Shown: positions 1-12,989 of the stretch, piece by piece
Numbering within the stretch: position 1 is the first letter of the stretch
Layout of the letters: each line of letters begins with the position of its first letter
Assembly (NCBI GenBank): GCA_932521025.1
Contig: OW051472.1
Coordinates: 4,774,001 to 4,838,000 of the forward strand
Origin: Oscheius onirici
Taxonomy: Eukaryota; Nematoda; Chromadorea; Rhabditida; Rhabditidae
Length of the DNA: 64,000 nucleotides
Reading direction: 5' to 3'
Made by a program: the position numbers and the translations under genes
Notes under the pieces: model-generated
The model's database searches: none
The model's input: only the letters and a program-made list of their open reading frames with translations
Told to the model about the DNA's origin: nothing

Positions 1-221
1 ACACGGGTATGGACCACCCAAGCAGAGAGTGAAAAGAAAGCTAGCGATATGAAAAAGCCTTGTCTCTGGAAAAAAAGGAATGCGATATGATAATGCGAAA
101 TGGAGGTTGTGTTTGAGGAAAGAAAGCCTTGTAAAGAGAGTGTTAGTCTCGCTTGCTAAAGAGTTTCATGCAGTTGTCTTTTGTGTCAGAAAGTTGGGAT
201 ACGGTAGAAGTAATAGAGAGA

Positions 222-3200
222 TTAGACTTCCATACCGGCGCTGCTGTCTGTTGAGAAGAACTGCTGTCGGGCTCGTTGGATGCGGTAGCGGCTGCCTCTG
301 AAAACTTTCACATAAATACGGAATATGTTTTCTGATACACCATAACAAAGATAATTTATCTCAAGCTTACCTAGCTGACCCGTTCCTCTGATGAGGATCA
401 TAGAGTCGGTCTCTGGCATTTTCATCAGTAGTATCTAGCGAGTACTGTTGCTGATAGGTGGTGCTTGGAACACGGACATCGTCAACCCATACATTTCTGT
501 CAACTCGTTCGATAACCTGAAATACAAGTTTAACTCTATCTTTTCATTCAACACACCTGTCTCTCAACCTTGGTCGTGTACTCAGGCTGGCTCAGATTCT
601 CTCTCGAAAAGTAAGGAGGTCTGGTTAGTTTGGCCAAGGTTTCCGGAGAGGTGAGGCCGTGTTTCTTTCTGTTCATCGCCTCTTTCTCAGCAAGAAGACG
701 TCGCTTTTCCGACTCGAACTTCTCTCTTTCAGTTCGTTCTCTGACAATGTGGTCCAACTTGTCTCTACTTCTACGATCATCAGCTCTTCTTGTCGCTTCT
801 CGATCGGCAGCTTCCTGTCGTTCCCGATCACGGATTTCTTGATTCCTACGCTCTTTCTCCTTCAGTAGAGCCAAACTACGCTCTTCTTCTTCTCGCTCTC
901 TGGCTCTTCTCTCGTTCTCCAGACGTTCACGTTCAGCCACAAGACGAGCTTCCCGATCTAGCTCTTCTCTCTGACGGTCACGGTCGTGTTCAGCTGCGCG
1001 AGCTGCTCTTCTCTGAGCGGCGGATCTTTCCAGCTCGCTCAGACGAAGACGCTCCGCTTCATCTTCAGCTCGTCTCATTCTTTCTCTTTCGGCAGCTTCT
1101 CTCCTTTCCTTCTCCCTCCTCTCCTTCTCTCGGCGCTCTTCTTCCTGTCTCAGTCTCTCCCTTTCCTCATCCTCGAGCCTCTGTTGTTCTCTCATCTCTT
1201 TGGCTCTTCTCTGAGCGTCGAGAAGTTCTTTCTCCCTTCGCTCCTCTTCCATTCTCTCGCGTTCTCGTCGATCAGCGTCAGCCTTCTCCATCTCTATTCT
1301 CTGCTGCTCGCGTCGAATCCTCTCCAGTCTTTCGTGTTCATCACGTTCCTGGAGACGACGAAGACGTTCTCTCTCAGCCGCTTCGATCTCGAGTTTCCTC
1401 AAAAGCTCCTGCTCAGCTCGCTCATCTTCACGTCTCTTGCGCTCTCTCATCTCATCTTCCAGACGTTGTCTCTCCCGTTCTTCGGCTTCGCGACGAGCAA
1501 TCTCCTTGAGCTCACGCTCACGGATTTCGAGCTCGCGGCGTTCTCTTTCAATTCTAAAAGTTGTTTTTTTGAGCAGTTTGTAAAATGAACCAACCTTTCG
1601 AGCTCCTCTTTTTCCCTTCTGAGTCGGTCTTCTTCTTCTTTCTTCTTCTGAAGCTCGACCCGTTCCCGTTCGATACGCTCCCTCTTGATTCGTTCAATTC
1701 TCTCGATTTCGATTCGTTCGCGTTCAATTCGTTCCCTGAAAAAGGAAATATTCAATTGGTCGTGAAAATCGTGAAGGCCGAAAAACAGCTAAAGCCTGCT
1801 GTGCTTAGCAACCCTTTTGTTCAATCGTGCATTCTTCTGGGCACTCTAATTTTGTCAAAAGTCTAGAGCTTTTTTGGTCTAAAGAGTGAGATCCCTACCT
1901 TTCGATTCTGATCTTCTCCAGTCGCTCCTGCTCCTTTCTTTCTGCTTCCAGTCGTTCCATCTCCAGTCGTTGTCTCTCCCTCTCCAGACGTTCTCTTTCC
2001 CGTCTCTCGACTTCCTCCCGTTCTCGTGCAAGCCTCTCCAACTCAATTTGTCTTTTCCTTTCCAGTTCAGCTTCCTCAATGGCGCGTCTTTCAGCCTCCA
2101 TTCGGTCCCAGTCAGCTCGACGAGCCTGTTCAGCTCGCTCACGGTCAGTTCGGTCACGTTCAATTCGGTCCTTTTCCGCCCTTTCCCTCTCTGTCAAGGT
2201 TCTTTCGGCTTCTATCTCTCGAAGCTCTCGTTCTCTTCGCAGTCGATCTAGAACTTCTCTCTCCCTCTGCTCCCAAACTCGACGACCTTCCTCCTCTCTT
2301 CGTCTTCTGTCTTCTTCTTCTTGTCTTCGTCTGTCCTGCTCATCTCTGATCCTTCTTTCCTCCTCTTCAATATTTCTTGTATAATTGACACGATAGTCGA
2401 CAGATCGCTCTTCCCGAGTATGTGGATCGGGATAGGTTATGTATCGTTCGATGGGACTGGAACGTCCGAGAGGTGGCTGCTGCGAGAGGGCCTCAGTACT
2501 GCGGGTGATGATCGTTCGAGAGATTACCTCACGGCGGTAGTATTCGTCCTGAACATGTATTTTGAAAAAGGAGCGCGAAAGAGAATCCTACCTGCATGTC
2601 GTCGCCTCTAGGCGGCACGTAGCTCGAAGGCATGCGATACTCCAGTACAGTGGACTGCTGTGAAGGAGCAGCAGAAGGCGCCCTCTGTACTGGAATCTCA
2701 CGGACGGTCGATCGCGACAGTGGGGCGTCGAGCAGGTCCTCGCGCGACGAGTAGCCCGACTGAAATTTTATTGCCAGGATAAAAAAAAGTCGGTTGAAGA
2801 AAAAGCTGAAGGAAAGGGTATGAGTCAGTTTCCCCATCTGAGTCTGCTTCCACCCTACGGCGGCGCTGCTTGCTCAGCACTGTTTGGACAGCATCTACGC
2901 CTCTAGGCTGCAGACATTCCTATTGGGGAGAGTACGCTCTTTCACTCACTCTCTCCCGTGGTCAACAATGCCGGAAGCGGAAAGAAAGACGTGGCCGAGA
3001 GAGGTTTGGTGGGGCATGTTCCAGTTCCGAACGGTTCAGATTTTTTTTCTCTTTCGAGACCGTTCATTGTTATTTTGGAGAAACGGGAAGGGAGGGAAAA
3101 CGAGTTTTGAATTGGGAAGAACATAAACCAAAAAGTTTAAAGATCTGAGATTTTGACGAAACCTATTGAAAACCATAAGTAAGAAAGTAAGTAGTATTCA

Positions 3201-6200
3201 AACTTTTTCAAATGATTGAGATTCGTTGAGGAGTTTTCAAAGATACCAAAAAAGTATCACAAGAAAACTGCAATACAAATAAAAGGACGAAAATCAGATT
3301 CATTCTCATGTGTTCCGTTTTGCCTATTAAATTTCGGACCCAGTTCCAGACAGCAATCTATCCATAGTAACGCACTTTTTCTTCGTAGGGCTTCCGTTCT
3401 AGCAGAGCCACTGGCCATATTTATGACGGCTATTACATGAAGATGCAAAAAAGTAGGACAAGGGGATACGTGTACTAAACAAAAAGCTTGTACACAAGCA
3501 ACCAGCCACCTTGAAGGGACTGCTCTGATAAGAGACAACTGATAGCCGGCAGGCTGGGCGGCAAACCAGAGCTGTGTAAGCTGCTGGGGAAAATGTGCTT
3601 CTTAAAAGTAGTACGAAAAATAAACCAAACTTTTGATCGAAACTGTTTCACGACGAAGTTCTGTTAATAATTTCTGCTAACCATCTTCCGATAAAAGCCT
3701 GCCAATGTAAATTTGTTTTAGAAAAGTTTTGCAATGTTTATCCGACGTCAAATGGAATGTCAAATGGAGCCCAAACAAACAGGGCGACAATTTCTCTTTC
3801 ATTGAAAGCAAAATTGGAAATCTGTCGATATGAGAAACAGTAACTGTGCAAAAATTCAACAGCTGTGACAAAAAAGGAGGTATCTGTAGCCTCTGGCTGA
3901 GAGTAGTATCCAGCGGCCACTGCGGCTGGCTGCGCAACTGGCGGTAAGCGATCGTTGTTTGCCCGTGTCGGAGGGCGCGCGGTAACAATTTGAGAGAGGA
4001 AGGGAGGGTGGTCCTACAATAGCTCCCAGAGGCGGTGTTCGTTCTCTCTCACAGAGTGAGAACACGTGTAGAAATGTGGGTCGAAAAAAGAGACAAGGCC
4101 ATCTCTAGAGGCCTTGAGGACATGACCATACAGTCATGTCGAATCGATGTCTGTCCCCATGCGCAGGTCTCATTAACCTTGGGCTTATCGGGGAGGTGGC
4201 AGAGGACAGGGCCACGACGACGGCGCACGGCCACGACGGAACGACAATTAGGAGGGCGCGATGTGAAAAGAGGCCACCTGGCTGTCAGGTCCCTTTGTTC
4301 CCTGTTTCTAACAAAAATATTAAAATCCTACCTTTACTGTGTATCCGACGCCGCTACCAATAGGAGGAGGTGGTGGTGGTGGCTCGTTAGGGGGCGAGCT
4401 CATACCCTGATCTGAAAGTTAGTCATTTGCTTCCAAAACTTCAAGAATTTCAGTCGTAAAAGTCAAACAGAACGAGAGTATTGGGAGCCAAACATGGCTC
4501 TAGGGACCGTCCACTCGACCGGCGCCGAGTAGCCCCGAAACCATAGGGCCCTCTGTGTGATCGCACCAAGGACATTTGCGTGTGAGAAAGAGGAGAGCTC
4601 GGGTGTAAAATTGGTCCCACATTTTGATCTTTTAACGCTTTAAAAACTGTTAGCAGACGTATATGGTCCAGTCATCTTGCAGTGAGTGAGTATTCAATCA
4701 CAACTTCCGTTGCCCGTCAGAATGTCGCTGTACAATGCTAGAAAATGCGTGACTAACAGACAAGCAAGATCTTTATGGTTAAAAATGGAAGAATAACGCT
4801 TCAACACTCGAAGTAGTTAGTAGAAGTATAGAAAGCAAGTGTAGAAATGGCAATGACAGAAACTAGAGAACAAGAAGGAAAAAGTGATTTTTGTTTACTT
4901 TTTTTTACAAATCCGTTCTATTAAAATCGTAACGTCTCTGTGTGTCTGTAGCCTCGACCCAGGCCAGGCTGGCTTGTTGTTTTTTTGAAACTAGAAGACA
5001 CGAAGAGAGCAATAGTTTTGGTGTAAGCTTAACGCTGTTTCCATATCCAAATATCCTTAAATGTCTGCTTTTTTTACAGCAAGGAAATCTACAGATTAGA
5101 AAAAGTCTGAAAGGCGTCAAAAAGAAGATTGAAAATCAATTTGCCAAAAGGAATGCAACCAGTTGGACGGGGAGAAAGAAAACATTCTTCGCGTGCTTGT
5201 CCTTGATGACAGGTGCCATTAGAGTGAAAGTGACGCTAAGATTTCAACTGTTTTTTAATTATTCTCAGGATATTCGCAAAACCGAAGGAAAGGAGAGACC
5301 GCATGCAAACACAGTGACCGTTTCGGAACGGGTTTCTTTGGACGGCTGCCGAAGAGAGACCCAATCAGGCCCGAGTGGAAGAGACCCCGGTCTCTTGGAT
5401 TAAAGGAAGCTAGACCTGTGAAGCAGGTCTTTTCTCCTCAGAAAAAAGGTGAAGACGATTAGCGTACACACGCACACACAAATGTCGAGGTTCTTTACGG
5501 GGCCGCCGAAGGGAAAGACGAGCGCACGCGCACACGGCGGCAAATACAAAATACTGTTTGCTTTGCCTGTAGGAACTTGGAGGAAAATGGAAGGAATGTC
5601 TATGTTTTGGTGATCGGTTTGAAATCAAATAATGTCTACGGTTGATCAAGATATTTCGTAGAAGGTTCCGATATAGTGGAGTCAAAAATTATTGTTAACG
5701 ACTGAATCTTTGACTGAAGAAAAGTAGCAAACTACAGGATATTCCAAGCAGAGCAATGAACAGATTGGTCTTGACTTATTTGGGCCAGAAGTGGAGAGAG
5801 AACACCAATTCCAGACTAACAATAGTTTTTTTCAGACAAAGCTTTTGTATTTTTTAAACCTTTACAATGGAAGATTTGTGGAAATTTGCTGTTAATTTTA
5901 AATGAGCTAGCTGCAGTTTCTCGTATAGAATATAAAAGATCTTTGGACGATCAGAAAGCGACAAGGTTTCAGAGGGACCAGGTGTGCATGCCCCTGTTTG
6001 CAGTAAGAGGAGAGGTGCTGACCCTGTGCCAGCCGACCACGCCTCCGAAATAGCATACAAATTGTGGAGCGCGGTGGATCAGTGGCCCGGCTACCGGGTC
6101 GGCAGGGTAATTGGCAGACAGAGAGACAACACAAACAAACAATGTACCTGCTCGATCGAAGGCCTTGAAGCTGCGACGGCTATCTCCTGTCATGTCGTCT

Positions 6201-9200
6201 TTTTTAGCAAGCAAGCTGGCTGTGGACAGAATCGAAGGAGGTGGTGGAGCTGGACGCACTGGGCTTGGGTGCTTCTCCTCCAACGGTGGGGGAGGGGGCG
6301 GCACTGTTGGTGGTCCTGCTCGACTCTGTAAAGGACAACATCAGTGTGAGCTGTTTAAGTATTTAGAGCGGCAATGGAGAGACAGGCGTAGTCAAACCTG
6401 ACCTCATTCTCAGAACCCAATTTGGGTGCGATGACAAAAGATGGCGTGTTACCGACGGATTTGAATTTGAAAGATTTGCGAGTCAGAAAAAGAAATGAAA
6501 AACATTGATTCAGTATAGTTCTAACACCACGATCGATTTCAATCTCGAGATCACTCACTTTTCATTTTTCGCTGCTCAGCTTAACCGAAAACCACACTAA
6601 ATAAACAGGCGAGCCCATCTTTCCCATGACTCACTCAGCCCCTTTGCCTGTGTACTTTCTGCCAAAGACTCTTCGCGCACAAGCAAAAACTTGTAACAAA
6701 GCTCTTGAGCACGAAATTAGGGAGAGCTAGTGACAAACAGCTGTCGCTGGTTAGTGATTTTTGTGTACCTGTAGGTCTGGAGGTGGAGGTAGATCAGTCG
6801 GTGGACTAGGAGGACGGAATGACGGTCGTTCCTTGCGGATGCTGAAATTTGACTGTATAGCTTGAAGACTGTGACCGCGCCGATGAACGGAAGACAATGA
6901 GTCAGCTGTGGCTGCGGAAAGCATTAGTATAGAATTTGGGACAGGAGACTGAGAGAAATGGGAATATAGAGAATCTGATTTACATAGAAACACGAAAAAA
7001 ACAGAGAGACTCCTAAGAAAGCTGTCAACTGTCAGTTCAAACAGGTGTCAAAAGTGACTGATACGTTTGTATCAAAACAAAGCGGCGCGTGGCTTGTCCT
7101 TGATGATCGCGGCTTCTCAGCGGGAATCCCCTTTTCAGCCTCAAAGTCAGCATTCCTAGATCTGATCCGGAATAAGCGCCAAGGAATTTCTGTTGTTGTG
7201 GTTGCGCATCGCACTTTCACTGAATTTCGGAATTCTAGGAATGCTAGAATAATTTCAGACAAAAACTGAAACAAATAAACATGAGAATAGATTGCGATCG
7301 CAGTGAAAATGGTTACTGAGGCTCAAGAGACAACAAGGTCATTTCGGGAGAAAAACGTCAGGTAAACAGGAGAGAGTCTGCGAGGAATTCCTTGAAAACT
7401 GGTTGTTTCTTTTGCAACAGGCAAAGACGTCTATTCAGCTAGGTTTAGAATGGCACGCGGAGAGGTAATGATTGTAAACAGCCGTTAAAGGCTGCAGATA
7501 AGAAGTAAAAGTGCTGAGTCAGGTTCAAAGGCGCTTTTATGCACAAGACTTGAGTCGTGCTCTGTTCAAAATCTTACTGTCTTATGTGGGAAATTCTTTA
7601 CAATTATTCGAGAAAGTAATTTTTTCTTCAAGTTAAAAACTCACATTGTCGTCTCCATGATGGAACTTTCGTCGTGTGGCTGACTGGTGATACTTTGATT
7701 CAGCACCGAGTCTTTGGTTGCGTTCAAGTTGATCGAAACAGAATTGAGAGAAGTCGTGTCGTCCCTAAATTAGCGAATCTTTCGGTGAAATGAAAGGGGA
7801 AAGAGAATGACCAGATTGTCTCTCTACGGGGGACATGGCACGCATTCTCATACGGGGCGTGAGCCAAACAAAAGCACAGAGAGATCGATCGCCCGATCGA
7901 AGCTTATCACGAGAGATAGAGGCAAGAGGGAGAGAGAGATGCTCGAAAAGGGTTCTTGTTGACATTGGGCAAAAGGCTCTCTTCAGAGCCAACAATAGTC
8001 AGCTGCGGTTCTGTTATCAGTTTGTTGTGCGAAGAGCACATTCCTTGAGGTCTAATATGGGGGTCTTTGACACTTACATGGTGACAGTCTTCCTCCTCTG
8101 CTCGTTGTAGACGACGAGTTCCTCGTCCTGGTCGCGATCGCGGTCCACCTGAAACATATGGGAGCTAGATTTGAAGTGTTACGATTTGAAAAGAGGCCTG
8201 ATCGCCAACACAGACTGCCCACTATTCAGTCTCTCACGGACTGATTCATCTGCATTTCTAATCAGGATCGTTCATCTGAGTCAGTCTATTGAATTCACCT
8301 CCTGTGGCTCCGAGTCGATCATCTCCATCTCCTTGACCACCCGTTCCATGATTGTGCTGCCTTGAGGTTCCTGAGACTCGGAAACAGGTCGTGGCTGAAA
8401 AATACGACTACTGAGAGTAATCAGGATCGATGATGGGGGGGGGGGGGCTTGGCCGTAGATGGCCGTGCGATTACGACACTGTTTGATCCCATAATTACGC
8501 ATGCACCGTAGAGGGTCCCCAGGGTCAATAACGACCACAAAACGCACCTGAGTTCCTTGCCCGAGTCTAGCAAGTTCTTTCAGCAAATCTCCGGAAGTTT
8601 CCACCAGCGATTGGACAGTTTCTTCTGGTTTTTCTTCTTCGGTGTGGTCTTGTGCCACTTCTTCGACTACTTGTACAATCACTGGAGGAACAGGCTCTAG
8701 TTCTTTGGCCGCTTCTAAAGTTTCCAAAGTTTGCGACAACGTCGGAGCGTTGACCACCGTCGTCGGACTGTCAGGCTCGTCGTGGACGAAATCCACGGGA
8801 CTTCTGGCCTCTGGACTCCTGTAGTCGGAATCCGACACAGCGGACTCGATTACAGTTCGAGGCGAAGCAAAGCTTGCACTGCTCACACTGCGCAGCTCGT
8901 CCGATTCTTCCTGCGATTTACCGATGAGTTATGGGTTAAAATGGCTGTTTTGTATTTGGGACTGGAGAGACCATAAAAAGAACAGGAACTGAAAGGACAG
9001 AGATGCAATCTTTTTGAAGAGATGCTAAGGAACTCACGAAAAGTTTTAATGGGAGGCTAGACCGAAATCCAGACAGCTGTGCTAAGAAAATACGATTTTA
9101 CATGTGTCAGACAAAAACTGAAACAAATATACACAGGAATAGTAAAGATTTCGATCGCAATTTTGAACATGTGAAAAAAGAGACAGTATTTCCATCACCG

Positions 9201-10863
9201 ACACGAAATGTCTTTGGACAAAGATGAAAAGATTGGTTAGCCGTTCAATGAGGCTTGAAATGTTATGGCTAGATTGCAACATTCAGCCGGAAACTGACAA
9301 AAAAGTCGACACAAATAATATTTGTGGAAAATTTGGAATGATATGCTCAGAAATCGAGAAATAGAAGCTGTTCCAATGGAATCAAAGAACCTATCGCGCC
9401 AGGCTCATCCTCCATCAGAGAACGTAGATCTTATAAAACGTATACGGTTTTCTCAAAGGGTTAAAAAAACTAGAAAGGGGCACCGGAAGTTAGCCTCAAC
9501 GGCCGTTCCCTGCAAAATGCATTCTCTACTTATAACCTTGTCCCTAATCCCAAACCGGTCAGAAAAAGAGCAACAATTCTAAAAATTCTCATGGATGTTT
9601 GTCAACACAATCGAGAGACAATAAGGTAAGGGTGTGGCAGGTGTTTAGAGAATACAGGTGTGTGTCTTGGCAGACCACCTACCCGATTGGGCGGGGTCAT
9701 CCGGGGTCAGAACGCACAAGGTGAGTCATGCAGGCCGAAGGGGGAGAGGAATGGAAACAACCGGCTGTTCCTCTTGGGCAATACGCGCCTATTTGTTGGG
9801 TTCAAACAGGGAGGGAGAAGAATAAATGGTTTGGAGAAAAAAATGAAACAATTTGGAGAGGAAAATTGCTATGGCATGACCGAGGGAGAGTTTGGTGAGA
9901 AGATGGTTTACCCAAATTTGGAAAGTTATTATGTTGTGAGAGAATTTTTTTTGCTCTCCGAGAATACGCATCTAACAATAACAATTGTTTCCAATTTTCG
10001 AAAGATTGAAAAAACGAAAGCCGTAGAACAGAGGTCAAGCTGCTGCCAGCATTGCTGACAGCCTGGAAGAAAAATAGAAGAGGAACCAGTTTTTCTCTGA
10101 CTCACATTTCTCTGGCACCTGCTGGAAACCAAGTCAAGAGCTTGAACAAAACAAAAGTAAAGTTACATCTCATTTTGACTGGAGGAATCATACCTTCAGA
10201 CCTCTGAGTAAACAAACATCTTTTCTCTGTTTGTGGAACAGTCGTATCTGTCTCTGTTTGTGATCGGAGAGAAGCAAAAATTCAATCAAATGTCAGGAAT
10301 CGGACCGCGGCACATCTTCAACCAGACAAACAAATCAAACACTGAAAGATTTGCATTATAGGCTAGGAGAAGGATACGAATACGGGATATGCAAGGTAGC
10401 AAACCATCGAATTTTGGTAAACATGAGAATTACTGCTGGCTCTTTTCTTTCGTAAACTTTTCCCCGGAGGGCGGGAGGGCTTCTGGTAGATGTGGAAGAA
10501 TAGAACTTTGGCGTCAGCCATGAGAATTTAAGAAGCTTTAAAGGAGCTCAAAATCTACGCTCAGTAGAAATAAATGGAAGAGAAAAGCCTATGAATGGAA
10601 TCAAGAAAGAGAGTAAGTGATAAAGTATTTCAAACAGAAGTGTGAGGTCAATAAGCAAACTTTAAGACAATGCGTAAAGTCGAACCCACCTCGTTGATCG
10701 TATGCAGAAAAGGAGGTAGCTGTGTCATTAAAAGGGAAGGAGGTGGCGGAGGTGGTCGATCCTCTCCGGACGAGTCCGTTTGCGGCAATTCATCCGTCGA
10801 AAGCAGTCCCAAGACGGACGACATGCCGCCGGAAGGAGGAGTTGATGACGGTGGTGACTCTTC
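222..10863 (-). CDS. Large coiled-coil and proline-rich protein (AJM-1-like candidate)
   Basis: Multi-exon gene read from splice signals. Clear exons, 5' to 3' on the minus strand: 10863-10690, 8910-8548, 8394-8299, 8148-8078, 7764-7645, about 6911-6769, 6325-6148, 4411-4331, 2759-2592, 2548-1899, 1735-1595, 1553-557, 516-371 and 297-222 (stop 222-224). The upstream exons are Ser/Pro-rich with short proline runs (PPPPPP) and acidic stretches. The three exons spanning 2548-557 give roughly 600 residues of almost unbroken E/R/K-rich coiled coil, followed by a non-coiled tail ending GMEV. A cytoskeletal or junctional scaffold is inferred. The composition and length resemble the nematode apical-junction protein AJM-1, but I cannot confirm orthology. 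The frame between exons 7645 and 6911 does not join cleanly, so an exon may be missed, and exons between 2760 and 4330 are unclear. Alternative N-termini are likely. Confidence 0.6.
8435..8447. repeat. Poly-G tract (13 G)
   Basis: Uninterrupted run of 13 G on the plus strand, lying in the intron between exons 8910-8548 and 8394-8299 of the coiled-coil gene. Long mono-G tracts are scattered in Caenorhabditis genomes and are known substrates of the DOG-1 (FANCJ-type) helicase. Here only the tract itself is seen. Confidence 0.9.
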
Positions 10864-11620
10864 CTGCAAAATGATCATCACTTATTGATAGAGCGAAAGA
10901 GTACGGGATTGAGACAATTTTATGGGGCGAAAGATCTCCTCTCCGCGAGGTCATTCTGTGGAAAAAGACCTCCCGAAAATGAGACTATACAGCTATTTGG
11001 AACATTGCTGATGGCGGGTGTCACTAATTTGTTTGCAGATTACGCTTTGTGGGAGGCAGGTCGGATGAGGGTAAAGAAAAACGACAAACGTTCCATTTGA
11101 TCGAGAGCAAGTTTCTTGGACCATCATTTTGTGGTTCAGACAATACAAAGTTTGACTTTTTCAAAGTTCAGTTTATTAAAAGCTTAAGAAACATAGATGT
11201 TATGTTTAATGTGTGAGATAAACTGTTGCAGCCGTTCAATAAGAAATAGCTGCCGCTCCGATAAAAACGAACGTCTTTTCTCGCCACATAAGTGGGTGAG
11301 AATGTGCGCCATATCGAAGAAAACAATACCAGCTGGTTGGTCTTTTGTAGCGAATGTCGAAAGTGTCACTTTCGTACTAAACTCTTCAGGAAAATTCAAG
11401 AAAAGGAGACGGTTTGGGAAGAACAGGATGAAGGAGTGTGTGTTAAAAAAAGAAAAAGACAGCTGTTTGCCCTGTCTTTACAAAAAGTCTCTCCTAACTC
11501 CTTCGAGTCAATTAACACCCCCATTAGGCAATCCGAAAAGGCGTTCGATCGATGAACCAAGTGCCGATTAGTTGTTGCTGGACAGACGCGGGAGGGGTCC
11601 TCGAAGGACGATTCACTCAC

Positions 11621-11734
11621 CTGAGGGTCGCTCTTTAATTGTTGCTGTCTTTCAGCCAACAATTTTTGTCTCGGACTGTCTGGCCTTTTTGATTTGACAA
11701 AAGATTTGGAGAGTTCTTCAGCGCGAATGATCAT
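11621..11734 (-). CDS. Possible alternative first exon of the coiled-coil gene
   Basis: An open segment starting MIIRAEELSKSF and ending in QLKSDPQ before a good donor (GTGAGTGA). An in-frame TAA lies four codons upstream of the ATG and no acceptor joins it to the membrane-segment exons further upstream, so it looks like its own translation start, perhaps an isoform-specific first exon. The next exon downstream is 10863-10690, which begins at a clear TTTTGCAG acceptor. Coding status rests only on the frame and the donor. Confidence 0.4.
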
Positions 11735-12000
11735 TTGCAGTTTTTAAAGGATTAGTGACTGTCCTACCCTATACATTTACTAGTTTTGAGCTCATCCGAG
11801 CGGTACATATTATGGGATCCAAGCGAACGAAATTTTCATCTCGTGTGATAGTACATGCATTTATGTATAATACAGTCTGTCCAGAGGACTATTGGATAAA
11901 GGTCTCAAAAATAAAGATCCGGGATACACCGAAGCTCTATTGTCTCTAAAGATATGGTGCCTGTGCTAACAACAAGATTGCTGCCTAGAAGGTGACTTAC

Positions 12001-12989
12001 GTCCATGTTCAGTGCTTTGTTTTCCTCCAAGAAGTTTCCGTTTTCGTCGTCTCTTTTGATTCTCTTCCGCGATAAAAGAAGCTTCCAGGCAAGTACGACA
12101 GCCTAAAATGAATGTTTAAGATGAGACGAAAAAAAGACTAAATATAAAATACTAATGGCGGACCAAAGAATCAATGAATGGCCGAGAGTAGTGTCTCGTA
12201 CACATTCCGATAATATCACTATGCCGACTGCTGATTTTATCCCCTACAGTTCTTTTGAGAGAGAGGGATACGCCCTAATCTAGATGGTAGTACACTAATA
12301 TTGGAAGACAGGGAGAAGAGATTAATGAGACAAGAGGCAATTTCCGGCGCTTTCTTTGTTTTTACTTTGTTTTTCAAGCTGGAGAAGTAGATTTTGGAAG
12401 GAAATACTTTCAGATCAATCGAGCTAAAGACTAGGAATTTCTCTGTATTTCTGTACTGATTACCTTTGTTTACCTAGTTATACGTACTTCACATTGTCAG
12501 TTCATTTGTCCGACGGAAAAGTACGCTAAACCTCTGCAAACCCATAAACAAGGTGGTCTGATAAGGTGCTCTTTTAAGCCGTTTTAAAACCTCGAATACC
12601 TATGAGAAGGTCAAATTCTGGCCCTTTATATCAGCTTCAAAAATACTCGAACAAAATAAGTAGGGATGTGGTCTTTTTTTTGAATAGACTTACTATAATT
12701 TAGAAATTCAAAGCTTTGACAATTGCCTCGCCAAATATCAGTAGTTAGTTCGAATAGGAAAAAGGAAATGTGAATATTGACTGTTTTTATAATCCCGCCT
12801 GTTTATATTTGTCACAATTTACGATTCTCGACCATGTGGCTTCCAAAAGATACGGGAGGTATCCCTGTTTACCTTCAATGGGAAGCGTGTGACAGCTGTC
12901 TCTCTTCCCTTCAAAAATAAACCCTTACTCACCATAATGTAGGCGATACATGCCTGTATGAACTTGGTTACACGTTCCGAAATAGCCAT
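12001..12989 (-). CDS. Two short exons encoding a membrane-anchor N-terminus
   Basis: Exon 12989-12933 starts with ATG (MAISERVTKF) and joins in frame to exon 12102-12001, giving a hydrophobic segment (FIQACIAYIMAVVLAWKLLL) followed by a basic stop-transfer-like stretch (SRKRIKR) and an acidic tail ending at a GTAAGT donor. It looks like the start of a single-pass or tail-anchored protein. It may be an alternative 5' end of the coiled-coil gene downstream or a separate small gene. No acceptor I could find links its phase to the 11734 exon. Frame and splice sites are good; the partner exon is unknown. Confidence 0.45.

Noticed and set aside
790..2384. Plus-strand Ser/Leu/Arg-rich open frames opposite the coiled coil
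   Set aside because: These are the complement of GAG/AGA/CGA codons in the coiled-coil exons; the minus strand has matching splice signals and coiled-coil periodicity.
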